This document shows, in pieces, positions 9,001 through 15,567 of a stretch of DNA of 15,567 bases. How positions within the stretch are numbered: the first letter of the stretch is position 1; each line of letters begins with the position of its first letter. The notes under the pieces were generated by a model. That model ran no database searches. It was not told the origin of the DNA and saw only the letters and a program-made list of their open reading frames with translations. A program made the position numbers and the translations under genes. The DNA is from Endotrypanum monterogeii (Eukaryota > Euglenozoa > Kinetoplastea > Trypanosomatida > Trypanosomatidae): positions 337,530 through 353,096 of the forward strand of contig CM007320.1 of assembly GCA_000333855.2 (NCBI GenBank). The letters are read 5' to 3'.

Positions 9001-9523
9001 TGGGGTGATCCCGGAGTGGGCAGCGCGCAAGTATGCTCGAGATGTGCTTTTTGGGATCATCTACCTCCATCAACACTCGTGGCTGCACTGTGATATCAAG
9101 CCGGAGAACATTCTCATCGCCTGTGACGGCACATGCAAGTTAGCGGACTTTGGCGACGCTGTGCTGGAGCGAAGCCTGACGGACGCGGTCTCGGTTCGCG
9201 GGACACCACGTTTTTCGGCGCCAGAGGCTATCTTGGGAACCTGGAAAGAGAAGGCGGACATCTACAGCTTCGGCATTACCGTTGCTGAAATGGTGATGGG
9301 CGTGCATCCCTGGCACAGGTACCCGGAACCTGACCACCTGTTCGTCGCGCACTACGCCGGGGAAATACGCCACAGTCAACAGACCGGCACCCCGTGCATG
9401 ATGCAGCCTGAACTGCCTATGAGCCTTCAGGACAAGGAGCTGCAGAGCGCGATCCATCGCTGTTGTGAGTTCGATCCAGACCTGCGTCCCACAGCGGAGG
9501 AGTTGGCCACACTGCTGTCATAG
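6050..9523 (+). CDS. Receptor-like STE11/MEKK-type protein kinase with degenerate nucleotide-cyclase domain, C-terminal part
   Basis: This continues the frame of 4890 after the frameshift; numbering below is for the joined protein of about 1544 residues. No ATG begins this frame at the junction; the first is at 6140, within the ectodomain. The ectodomain ends at TM2 (about 585-609), followed by a helical HAMP-like linker. Residues 748 to about 910 resemble class III nucleotide cyclases (GIASG, then GTTGTEQQKARVIVGESV), but the two metal-binding Asp and the Asn/Arg catalytic pair appear lost. An acidic, Ser-rich linker follows. The kinase domain (about 1285-1543) has the glycine loop GRGSFGEVY, ATP-binding Lys 1311 in AMKA, the helix-C Glu in REVKTL, HCDIKPEN with catalytic Asp 1401, DFG near 1419, then GTPRFSAPE. 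All catalytic residues are present; HCD replaces HRD. The order of features in the catalytic core fits STE11/MEKK. It would phosphorylate Ser/Thr on the cytosolic side of a membrane; ligand and substrate are unknown. It may be related to the membrane-associated STE11-like T. brucei kinase RDK1, which I could not check. Confidence 0.88.
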   Translation, partial: GIPLTVDYVRGEGDQHYDFQTEEGLAARNAMHTTLVLRQQKRQGPYMIICDTGSSFDRWFESFEKGLQKTTNSYSMLFRDDGIIMAYGYEVSNSNDEPTDFPCHASIGPVQLGMCGVGKSAVLDRMVGIFLKITYDSSFLKATFGNQKALVMTENMDNYIVVYQDFLRFQDDYTRPHSVFFAAYAVPLEVSLSREGVFQIVICVLIIIICVFLLGGVAMVAVNQMLQVVEVISKLSTHAAMYDTEGMRSVLDQQKPGLLARLITSADVISYEFQLILANLNAYRPFLPQSLLTRGNGVFHDEAQVPPCATCGDDSGADLSTDHVEIHPEKAQVLHMSNALARTVPNPIENTRLLQRGFHPTKSTILVVSLANVAQRAGNSVDVVTVFVQTALNHAVLFSGVVETIEFHKVVISFNSHFSVPRHQEKACLCALAMREAFEDSGCVVSMGIASGYNYVGTTGTEQQKARVIVGESVVVAEALTHLSNYLGSSILATDPVVFEALVVAVAVDVIQIYYQHDNEWVQYSVSEIIGNRHAVLSSDMQLVKSVFKLVRYRKAEEALSVVRSYVAVVGGRQETPSWPVRRIHALVESQQELIRIGYRRRRQQWPALEGEELIINHLAEANRLYDTRALPLKGIHFLSTDTTFPGSSRNGHAASSEACLVTNETSAAFGEAALARVLMDEQSKLVMTLQQPAPLPNGCLSDNALFSVFMLIQSEEEDEERDSESITSVSDTKANDVHAGSDPVSAEMLPNASTLPFRVRNAFCTSQRLQLAASYPSLSCAFSETEYARRPRMTASFTSNSRRCLETWPLRDRTLSCLQGPTTCVNTSPRSGLLKGDRKRVCPLRDSKLVATTRNVSPVVDVAAVHGGGQENFSLKTHNRYTLPQRVVSISGQVFHRTTQLLGRGSFGEVYLVMSETGALGAMKAAPLYSNNAHQLVREVKTLSQMRHENIVGYDCCAVQDNFFFIICEYMAAGTLGSLIQKLGVIPEWAARKYARDVLFGIIYLHQHSWLHCDIKPENILIACDGTCKLADFGDAVLERSLTDAVSVRGTPRFSAPEAILGTWKEKADIYSFGITVAEMVMGVHPWHRYPEPDHLFVAHYAGEIRHSQQTGTPCMMQPELPMSLQDKELQSAIHRCCEFDPDLRPTAEELATLLS

Positions 9524-9804
9524 ATCCCTACTGATTTCCTTTGCCCTTGTTGGATATCCAAACCTCGGCAATGGGTGAAGTCGCTTCTTGTTTTTTTTTT
9601 TCTGTCCTTTTGTGGCACTTCCATTTTGTCTAGGTTTTTCTTGTCGATCTCCCCTCCGCCTTTCACCTCTACTTGAAAAAAAGAAGTGTCTTGTTCTCTG
9701 TGAGGCAAACCGAAACCTCACTACCCGCTGTGTGTATCTTTTTGTGCTGTGCGGCTGCTGCCATCTCGCCTTTCCCTTTAATTGCCCTCGCCGATGTACA
9801 CGGC

Positions 9805-9834
9805 GGGATGGGGTGAGGGGTGAGGGGGGGGGGG
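9805..9834 (+). other. G-quadruplex-type motif in probable kinase 3' UTR
   Basis: Tracts of GGG, GGGG, GGGG and an 11-base G run are separated by AT, TGA and TGA. Short loops and long tracts on the mRNA-sense strand predict a stable RNA quadruplex about 280 bases after the stop codon. Inferred from sequence pattern only. Confidence 0.65.
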
Positions 9835-10199
9835 CCTTCCCTTCCAGATGAAACGCGAACAGAGCCGGCTAAAGTTTTTTTTTTGTTTTGACGTAGTTGT
9901 TTAGCGACCACGGAAAGGAGCTATGATACTAGTGATGGTGGTGGTGTCGAGCTTGAACGAGGAGGAGGATTGGAGGGGGGGGTTCTCAGTATGTGTGTGC
10001 CGCCCAACCCTGTACTCACCTGTTATCTAGAAACGTCGAGTCTCCAAAGCAAAATTGTATGCTGCAAACAGAGGTGAGCGTACTTCTAAATGTGAGATTT
10101 CCAAGTGAAAAAAAAACTGATTTTTTGTTACAGTTTTTTTTTTCTCCTGTCTACGTGTGCTGCAGTTCCGTTTTTTCCCGTCTTCTCAGTCGATATAGT

Positions 10200-10800
10200 T
10201 TTAGCTCCCTGTGGCACAGGGGTAGAAGAGGAATGGTGTGTGTCAGTTCAGGGGATGAGGGTGAGTGCAGTCGGCGCTGTGTTGAGCATATCCATTTCCC
10301 CCGCTTCACCAATTGTGCCACCTCTTCCTGCGAAGGTGTGAGGAGAGAGAGAGAGAGATCTACGTCATCAGGAAATGAAGTGAGAGGGATGTGGGGAGTT
10401 ACAGACAAGGCCAGACGCATTGTAGATGGCGCTCACTCTTGGAAACTTGCGAGGGTGAAGTCGTTATCATGCACCTGAGACAACAACAACGAGGTCTGTA
10501 CGGTTCAGCCCAACGTGGATACTGGTCAAGCTGTTCCGAGAGCTTACATATAAGAAAGCTAGATGAGCTGAGTGAGTGTTCTCTGTTGGCATCAGTACAT
10601 GGGGAGTGGACCGCTAATCGAGTTGTGAGCCAACAGCTATCCACATCTCAAGAGGAGGGGTTGCCTTTCACGGCTGAGGTGTTTACGGCCCCTACGCTCA
10701 CGTCAAATAGTGCTCCGCATCCAACGGATGAGCCCCTGTTATTTGCTGTCTGCGGAAGAAGGGAGGGGACAGAGGAGTGTGTTTCTTCTGCATGTTAGGG
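10200..10800 (+). other. Compositional island of unknown nature
   Basis: About 600 bases with balanced, partly purine-rich composition, including an (AG)n run at 10342-10358, between T-rich flanks. It ends before the AT-rich sequence at about 10859. Size and place, inside a long 3' UTR, would fit a degenerate SIDER-type retroposon known from Leishmania 3' UTRs, but I cannot recognise the signature sequence. A short unannotated gene is a weaker alternative: the frame ending at 10798 has only an internal ATG near 10469. Confidence 0.3.
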
Positions 10801-10858
10801 TTAAAGACTATGTGGACGCACACGAAGACGACTTATTCCTCCTCAAACTCTTTTACGC

Positions 10859-10936
10859 CATATATGTATATATATATATTTTTTTGATATCATAATATTT
10901 TTTTTCTTTCGGAGTCATAATATATATTTTTTTCTA
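10859..10936. repeat. AT-rich tract with a duplicated CATAATAT-T-run motif
   Basis: An (AT)n stretch at about 10859-10880 is followed by two imperfect copies of CATAATAT...TTTTTTTCT, starting at 10891 and 10916, 25 bases apart. Confidence 0.7.
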
Positions 10937-11245
10937 CTATCTGTTGATCATGTGTACTTTTGCTTAACCTCCTCTCACTCGTTGACCAAAAAAACGGTCT
11001 GAGTATTTACCCGCTTCCTACTCCGTTCCACAGTTCCTGTCTTACAAAGAAAAAAAGTCTGTGTACTTTTGAGGCCCTTCGTTTATCATCAACATTATTA
11101 TTGCTAGAAACAGTTTTCCTGGATTGTAGTAGAAGATCTCGGCATCTTCTCGTTTCCCTCCTCCTTGAGACAATGTCTGTGCTAGTGTGTTATCTTTCCT
11201 TTGCCGTGAAACGGAAGAGTCACCGACACGCGAAGTCATGAATAC

Positions 11246-11271
11246 ATATATATATATATATATATATATAT
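11246..11271. repeat. (AT)13 microsatellite
   Basis: Uninterrupted alternating AT over 26 bases. Likely polymorphic in length. Confidence 0.95.
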
Positions 11272-11596
11272 GTGATTTATTTCCACTCATCTTCCTCCTC
11301 TAAATCTCAAACTTACACCTTTTGGCTCACCGTGTGTGGAGAAGGTGCGAGGTGAGTGGAAAAGAGATTCAGTGCTGCTGCGCAGGCTGAGGAGAGCACG
11401 GCTTTCATAATCTGTACTCCACTTATTTGTGCTTCTACTACTATTTTTCTTTTTTTGTGTCTATCATACTGAAGTAGGGCTGGTACTTGCCAAATCCATG
11501 TAAGACCCGAGGACAGTCGAAAATAGGATAATGGGAGGTGTCGAGGGTGGAGTAGGAGTCCCTGAATGGGCTGGTGCGGGTAAGTTTGAGCGGAAT

Positions 11597-11632
11597 TTTT
11601 TTTGGTGGATATTTTCTTATCCACCAAGAGAA
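11597..11632 (+). other. Stem-loop, 10-bp perfect core
   Basis: TTGGTGGATA at 11602-11611 pairs exactly with 11618-11627 around the six-base loop TTTTCT. The stem extends outward to 11597/11632 with three A-U and two G-U pairs, about 15 pairs in all. It is far more stable than expected in this T-rich context and would lie in the kinase 3' UTR or spacer RNA. No known element is recognised. Confidence 0.75.
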
Positions 11633-11681
11633 TGGCAATCCGCGTACAGGTTTACAAACAGGAGTGTCTCTCTCTCCTTCT

Positions 11682-11723
11682 ACATATATGTATATATATA
11701 TGTGTGTATACATATATACATAC
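11682..11723. repeat. AT/GT microsatellite, partly self-complementary
   Basis: Mixed ATGTATAT and GTGTATACATATATACAT sequence that could fold back on itself. Confidence 0.85.
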
Positions 11724-12093
11724 GCTCTTCTCCCCGTCCGCATAGCTGCAATCCTTTTATGTTTAATTAAAGCAGGCACGTCAACTGATGCAGCCGAACT
11801 GTCTCGTTCGTTTGATTTCCTTTGATGAACCTGTGAACTCACTTGTTTTCCCCCTTTGCGGCCGTCATCCGCTCCCGTATGCTGACATCTGGTCTGCAAA
11901 GCAGCACAAGTCCTTCCCCCCCTCCCCTCGCTCTCGCCCTGCTTCTCTTTTTTTTTTTGCCTTCCAGAAAAATTCCTCTTCTACTCTTCTCCGAATATTT
12001 TTATTTTGTTCTTCCCTCCTTGCGTTTTTTTCTTAATCGTTCATAAGCATCCCTCGGTAAAGGGATTCACATTCGGACGTTTTTTTTTTTTTA

Positions 12094-12118
12094 TGGCCAC
12101 GCCAAAAGTGCGTGGCTA
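12094..12118 (+). other. GC-rich stem-loop upstream of the editing endonuclease gene
   Basis: TGGCCACGC at 12094-12102 pairs with GCGTGGCTA at 12110-12118 (eight Watson-Crick pairs and one G-U) around the loop CAAAAGT. It follows a T-run at 12080-12092. It lies about 290 bases before the probable splice acceptor, so it is probably outside the mature mRNA of the following gene. Confidence 0.65.
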
Positions 12119-12340
12119 GATTCGCGTCACCCACACATTTTTTTTTCTTTTTGCGCACACTTGAGAGTTGCCCAGCACTTGTGCTTTCTCGTGCACATGT
12201 ACACGGCCGAAGTGATCATCGAAAGAAGGGGTTTGCTCTGAATCATCTGTTTCGTGTGAGCACCTCGGCGTTGTGTTCTGCGGGTGCGCGTATTGACTGA
12301 ACCGCGACCCAAAGAATCGCTTCGCTACAGAAAAAAGGAA

Positions 12341-12386
12341 CCCCCCCCCCCCCCCCCCCCCACTACACCTTCTTTTATCTACTCAG
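12341..12386 (+). promoter_or_regulatory. Probable trans-splice acceptor of the editing endonuclease gene, with a 21-C tract
   Basis: A run of 21 C (12341-12361) continues into CACTACACCTTCTTTTATCT, and the first AG follows at 12385-12386. This makes a long polypyrimidine tract and acceptor, giving a 50-base 5' UTR before the ATG at 12437. The C-run is open in the gene's own frame, which continues back to a GTG at 12284, but a poly-Pro leader there would bury the mitochondrial targeting sequence. Confidence 0.65.
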
Positions 12387-12436
12387 CGATTCACCAGAGC
12401 AAACTGCCATACAAAAAAAGGAAATTTTTTATCTTG

Positions 12437-14296
12437 ATGCTGTCTCTCGAATGGTCCGCCTGCTTTCGTCGGAATGTCGCATGGCGCCTGCGTTTACGGA
12501 CTTCTGGCCCCTGGCTGATGCACCGTCGTGACTTGGTTTCTGTTACGTCGTCGCCGTCACCACAGCTGACACCACAAGCCCCCACGAAGCTCTTTTCTAG
12601 TCCCATGATTCATGAGTGGTGGACGAGCGTACCTCAAGAAACGGTCATTTCCCGGAAAGCCGTCCTTCAGGCCGACCGAATCGTGGCGGGGGCTGATGAC
12701 CTTCGCTCGGAGAAGCAGTCTTTTTATGACAGCGAGTGCAGGCGGTGTCGTGTGTGCGACGAACGCCTCGAGGGTAGCTACAGCTCACATATCCATAGTG
12801 TCGACCACAAGCCTCGTATTGCGCTATTGAAGCGCACAATCGGCATGATCCTCACATTTCTCGAGCAGGTGACGCCACCTCCTTCGCCGACCCCAGTGGA
12901 AACGACTTCTCCGTCGTCCGGAGGAAGGCGACTCCCAAGGTTAGCACCGGTGCAATCCGCGACATCGGCTGCATCGACGTCTTCTTGTTTCCACGCAGTG
13001 TATAGTGAGTCGCCACTTTTTCAGGAGAAGGGCGTGCCATGTCGCAATTTTCTTTTTCAGCGACCGTCGACGCTGCGCGAATTTGACATCGTGGATGTAA
13101 TTTTGCGACGTTGGTGGAACACACTGCATGATCCTCCTCCAAAGCGAGGGAGTCTTTCTTTTGACCGACTTCTCTCTCTCTCCTCTGCTGAACTACAATC
13201 GCGGCGATGGCGTGTTCGCTACCTCCTGCACTTTCTCAAGTCTCGTGGTGTACTCCGTTTTAGCTTGTCACTGAGGACCGAGGATGAGAGTGCTGTATCG
13301 AGCCTCAACGAGCGCATCCACCGCGGGGAGGCGTTTGAGCGTCTCGAGATGGTGGGTGATTGTTTCCTAAAATGTCTTACTCCGGATCGACTGCACACTG
13401 TGTTCCCGGCTGATGAGGGCGGCCTGTCACCTGAGCTTCAGCATTTTGAGCGTACGTTGGACTCGAATCATGGCCTACTTGCCATCTACGACTACCTCGG
13501 CCTGGATGACATCGTCGGCTGCTTCCTCGCCAACAACAAGGCAAAAGCCGACGTTGTTGAGGCCGTCATTGGCGAGCTAAAGGTGCTTCTCTGGTCGACG
13601 GACATATCCTGGGGCATGGAGTGCTACGCCTTACCCGGGGAACGGGCCACGTATGTATATCTGCGAGCGCTAGTGGCGCACACCATCGCGGAACTGGGTC
13701 ACATGGTACTTATGTGGAGACTCGAGTCGACGCTACGCAATTGTAGAGATTTCATTCTCAAAAACACCGTCGAGGAATACTTGACCCCCAATAGAGGGAA
13801 TCATCATCGAGCTCAAGCAATAATAAACGAGCGTGAATTTGTACCAGACCTGTCCAAGTACACACCGTTACCACCGCTACTGGGTTGGGAGCGACCACAC
13901 CCAAGTGTATGTTTTTCCAAGGGTGAGGTGCCGTACCTTGGTGCGCCGTCCCCAAACAGGGTAACGCCTTCTCCCCAAGATGGGTTTCGCAGGCTTGCCG
14001 CGACCCCGATCACTATGCCAGAGGCCATTCGTAGGCACTTTGGCCTTGGTCAAAAAAAATGGGATGCAGAGGCCTGTCAGGTATGTGTTCAGGCGTTCTG
14101 TGGCTTTCCGGCACCTGCTGCGTCTCCGAGCGACGGCGGGTTTGTTGTGGACGCTTTATCAACAAGCCCCAGCTGCACATCTTCACCTTCTTATCTGAAA
14201 GGCCAGCCGTTCCCGTCCGTGCCAGCCCGCAGGGGTGTTTGCGTCAACGCTTTAAGAGCTTTAGTGACTGCGAACTGTGTGGTGATTCACAATTGA
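12437..14296 (+). CDS. KREN3: RNA-editing endonuclease, RNase III family, probable KREN3
   Basis: A 619-residue mitochondrial protein. The first in-frame ATG after the probable splice acceptor gives an N-terminus rich in Arg, Trp and Leu with little acid, a typical mitochondrial presequence. A U1-like zinc finger has Cys104, Cys107, His118 and His124 (C-x2-C-x10-H-x5-H). The RNase III signature FERLEMVGD supplies Glu301, Glu304 and Asp308; the second motif, KADVVEAVIGEL, supplies Asp372 and Glu375. All catalytic acids are kept, unlike the degenerate RNase III domains of KREPB4-B10, so this should be an active editing endonuclease cutting pre-mRNA at gRNA-directed sites in the editosome. The expected C-terminal dsRNA-binding motif is not recognisable; the tail is Ser/Pro/Ala-rich. 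KREN1 is larger (about 90 kDa); KREN2 (61) and KREN3 (67) fit the size. As I recall, T. brucei KREN3 lies beside the S18 genes on chromosome 10, which favours KREN3, an insertion-site nuclease. KREN2 is the main alternative. Confidence 0.85.
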   Translation: MLSLEWSACFRRNVAWRLRLRTSGPWLMHRRDLVSVTSSPSPQLTPQAPTKLFSSPMIHEWWTSVPQETVISRKAVLQADRIVAGADDLRSEKQSFYDSECRRCRVCDERLEGSYSSHIHSVDHKPRIALLKRTIGMILTFLEQVTPPPSPTPVETTSPSSGGRRLPRLAPVQSATSAASTSSCFHAVYSESPLFQEKGVPCRNFLFQRPSTLREFDIVDVILRRWWNTLHDPPPKRGSLSFDRLLSLSSAELQSRRWRVRYLLHFLKSRGVLRFSLSLRTEDESAVSSLNERIHRGEAFERLEMVGDCFLKCLTPDRLHTVFPADEGGLSPELQHFERTLDSNHGLLAIYDYLGLDDIVGCFLANNKAKADVVEAVIGELKVLLWSTDISWGMECYALPGERATYVYLRALVAHTIAELGHMVLMWRLESTLRNCRDFILKNTVEEYLTPNRGNHHRAQAIINEREFVPDLSKYTPLPPLLGWERPHPSVCFSKGEVPYLGAPSPNRVTPSPQDGFRRLAATPITMPEAIRRHFGLGQKKWDAEACQVCVQAFCGFPAPAASPSDGGFVVDALSTSPSCTSSPSYLKGQPFPSVPARRGVCVNALRALVTANCVVIHN

Positions 14297-14608
14297 TCCT
14301 GGTCGTTCTTGATAGCCATTTAGCGCCCGCTCTCTTTTTTTTTTCCCTCTTTACCTGACCAGGCCTCTCTCTCCGTCATTCCACTCAGTTGATAAATACC
14401 TTTTTGATCTCTCTAGTGAGTGGGGAGGGGGGGGGGAAGAAAACGCGGAACGCTGGAATTGGGCCGCTCGACTCCCCTTTTGATCAGCTTTTCGTCATAG
14501 GTGAGCCAACAAAGAGGTGCTCTTCACTGTTCTTGACTCCCTTTCAAAAATACGAACACTCATCGCTATTTTCTTCACGTCTTGTGCCGCATGACATTCA
14601 GCTCTTAA

Positions 14609-14633
14609 CCCCCCCCCCCAAAAAAAAAAAAAA
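14609..14633 (+). repeat. C11-A14 homopolymer junction
   Basis: Eleven C directly followed by fourteen A. Prone to length error in sequencing. Confidence 0.9.
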
Positions 14634-14821
14634 TCATTTGCTCCTTTACAGCTGCCCCAACAAAACGGCTGTGCACTTCACGGATACTAAATAAAGTCAT
14701 GCGCGCTGGGTTTCGGGCGCCACCCCTCCATTCCTTCACGAGGCCAGTTCATGTGAGTTCTCTATTCTCAGCATGGCAAGACATCGAGAACCTCCTGCGT
14801 CCCTTTTCACCTCGTCATCCC

Positions 14822-14873
14822 GCCCCCCCCCTCTCTCTCTTTCTCTCTATATGTATATGTCTGTGTGTGTGTA
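14822..14873 (+). repeat. Compound C-run, (CT)n and (GT)n microsatellite
   Basis: A C-run passes into CT dinucleotides, then a short TATATGTATATG stretch, then (GT)n. Confidence 0.85.
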
Positions 14874-14963
14874 TTCTTCCGTGTTGATGCACGACTGTTA
14901 TGTGCGGTTTCTTTTGACCTTCCATCATTTGCCACGTTTTCTGTATACCTTATGTACTGACAA

Positions 14964-15021
14964 CGTTTTTGTTTTTCCCCGAAATTCTAATCCTTGCCGC
15001 TCTTGTTTTGCGCCCGTGTAG
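14964..15021 (+). promoter_or_regulatory. Probable trans-splice acceptor of the S18 gene
   Basis: Pyrimidine-rich sequence at 14964-14980 and again at about 14989-15018 contains no AG; the first AG is at 15020-15021 (in GTGTAG), with another at 15022-15023. Use of the first gives a 5' UTR of 11 bases besides the spliced leader. Very short leaders are plausible for ribosomal protein mRNAs. Confidence 0.65.
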
Positions 15022-15032
15022 AGTATCCAAGG

Positions 15033-15494
15033 ATGTCTCTGACGCTTATCCCCGAACACTTCCAGCACATCGTGCGTCTGCTCAACACGAATGTGGAGGG
15101 CAAGCGCAAGGTGCCGTTCGCGCTTCGCATGGTGAAGGGTGTCGGTATCCGCTTCGCCTACCTTGTGTGCAAGAAGGCCGGCATCGATGTGGAGCGCCGC
15201 GCTGGCACGCTGACGGCCCCGGAGTTGGAAAAGATCGCGGAGATCATCGCCGACCCCGCGAAGTTCAAGATCCCGGACTGGTTCCTGAACCGTCAGCGCG
15301 ACCCCAAGACCGGCAAGACGGAGCACCTGTCGAGCTCGATGGTGGACACCCGCCTGCGCGATGACCTTGAGCGTCTGAAGAAGATGCGTGCGCACCGCGG
15401 TGTGCGTCACGCCTACGGTCTTCGCGTGCGCGGTCAGCACACATGCACAAGCGGCCGCCACGGCAAGACTGTCGGCGTGTCTCGCGGCAAGTAA
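15033..15494 (+). CDS. RPS18: 40S ribosomal protein S18 (uS13)
   Basis: A complete 153-residue protein, the usual length for eukaryotic S18. It starts [20 protein letters not shown], has the helix-hairpin-helix-like [19 protein letters not shown] that binds rRNA, a conserved middle region ([15 protein letters not shown]), and ends with the typical basic tail with [12 protein letters not shown], then [16 protein letters not shown]18 sits in the head of the small subunit, contacts 18S rRNA and takes part in inter-subunit bridges. The ATG at 15033 is the first after the probable acceptor; an in-frame extension to 14994 has no ATG and would cross the acceptor. Third codon positions are almost all G or C, much more than in the two genes upstream. 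In trypanosomatids such genes are often present in tandem copies; only one is visible before the window ends. Confidence 0.97.
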   Translation: MSLTLIPEHFQHIVRLLNTNVEGKRKVPFALRMVKGVGIRFAYLVCKKAGIDVERRAGTLTAPELEKIAEIIADPAKFKIPDWFLNRQRDPKTGKTEHLSSSMVDTRLRDDLERLKKMRAHRGVRHAYGLRVRGQHTCTSGRHGKTVGVSRGK

Positions 15495-15567
15495 AATGTA
15501 TTCGGGTGTCGAGTGCATTATCCTGTCGCAGCGTATGTTGTGGACGAGACTTTCACTTGTTTTGTGG
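15495..15567 (+). other. Start of the S18 3' UTR (cut by window end)
   Basis: Only 73 bases remain, with no gene start or recognisable element. Confidence 0.6.

Larger units (their letters stand above)
9524..12340. other. Non-coding region, probable kinase 3' UTR and spacer
   Basis: About 2.8 kb without a convincing gene. The longest frames, from 9993 (161 codons) and 10391 (135 codons), begin with GTG rather than ATG, have mixed third-position use and match no family I recognise. The region holds T-runs, (AT)n tracts, a G-quadruplex motif, two good stem-loops and a less T-biased island at about 10200-10800. In trypanosomatids the 3' UTR usually reaches to a few hundred bases before the next splice acceptor (here 12386), so most of it is likely transcribed with the kinase. 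Confidence 0.65.
14297..15021. other. Intergenic spacer between editing endonuclease and S18 genes
   Basis: About 0.7 kb with no gene: the probable endonuclease 3' UTR plus the S18 splicing signals. It contains T9-10 near 14335, a G-rich run at 14422-14436, a C11 run joined to an A14 run at 14609-14633, and a compound C/(CT)n/(GT)n microsatellite at 14822-14873. The compound tract could also act as a distant polypyrimidine tract. Confidence 0.7.

Noticed and set aside
9993..10478. 161-codon open frame after the kinase gene
   Set aside because: It begins with GTG, passes through T-runs giving Phe-rich stretches, has no G/C third-position preference and no recognisable motif.
12284..12436. N-terminal extension of the editing endonuclease with a poly-Pro stretch
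   Set aside because: It begins with GTG, spans the C21 tract and the probable splice acceptor, and would bury the mitochondrial targeting sequence that starts at 12437.
14925..15518. 197-codon frame on the - strand opposite S18
   Set aside because: It is a shadow of the G/C-rich third positions of the S18 gene, which is certain on the + strand.

Overview
This window looks like nuclear DNA from a trypanosomatid of the Leishmania/Crithidia/Leptomonas kind. Three intron-free genes lie head to tail on the + strand. They are separated by long non-coding stretches rich in T and C on that strand, and each gene has a polypyrimidine tract followed by a first AG shortly before its start codon, the signal for spliced-leader trans-splicing. 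A U-insertion/deletion RNA-editing endonuclease, which is specific to kinetoplastids, supports this. The species cannot be named from the sequence alone.

Layout. Bases 1-4846 hold no convincing gene: T-rich tracts, microsatellites, one perfect 12-bp hairpin and one G-quadruplex-type motif. From 4890 to 9523 lies one large gene for a membrane-spanning, receptor-like protein kinase of about 1544 residues. Its parts are a cytosolic N-terminus, TM1, an ectodomain of about 350 residues, TM2, a linker, a degenerate class III nucleotide-cyclase domain and a C-terminal STE11/MEKK-like kinase. It is broken by one -1 frame change near 6040-6062, so it appears as two overlapping reading frames. Bases 9524-12340 are non-coding, probably mostly the kinase 3' UTR, with a G-quadruplex motif, (AT)n repeats, two stem-loops and a compositional island at about 10200-10800. 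Bases 12437-14296 encode a mitochondrial RNase III-type editing endonuclease with a U1-like zinc finger, most likely KREN3. After a 0.74-kb spacer, 15033-15494 encodes ribosomal protein S18 (uS13).

The three products act in different places: a membrane signalling kinase, the mitochondrial editing complex and the cytosolic ribosome. This fits polycistronic transcription of unrelated neighbours, with control left to UTRs and mRNA processing. The ribosomal gene has much stronger G/C preference at third codon positions than the other two, as expected for a highly expressed gene. I found no tRNA, rRNA, spliced-leader RNA, CRISPR array or intact mobile element.
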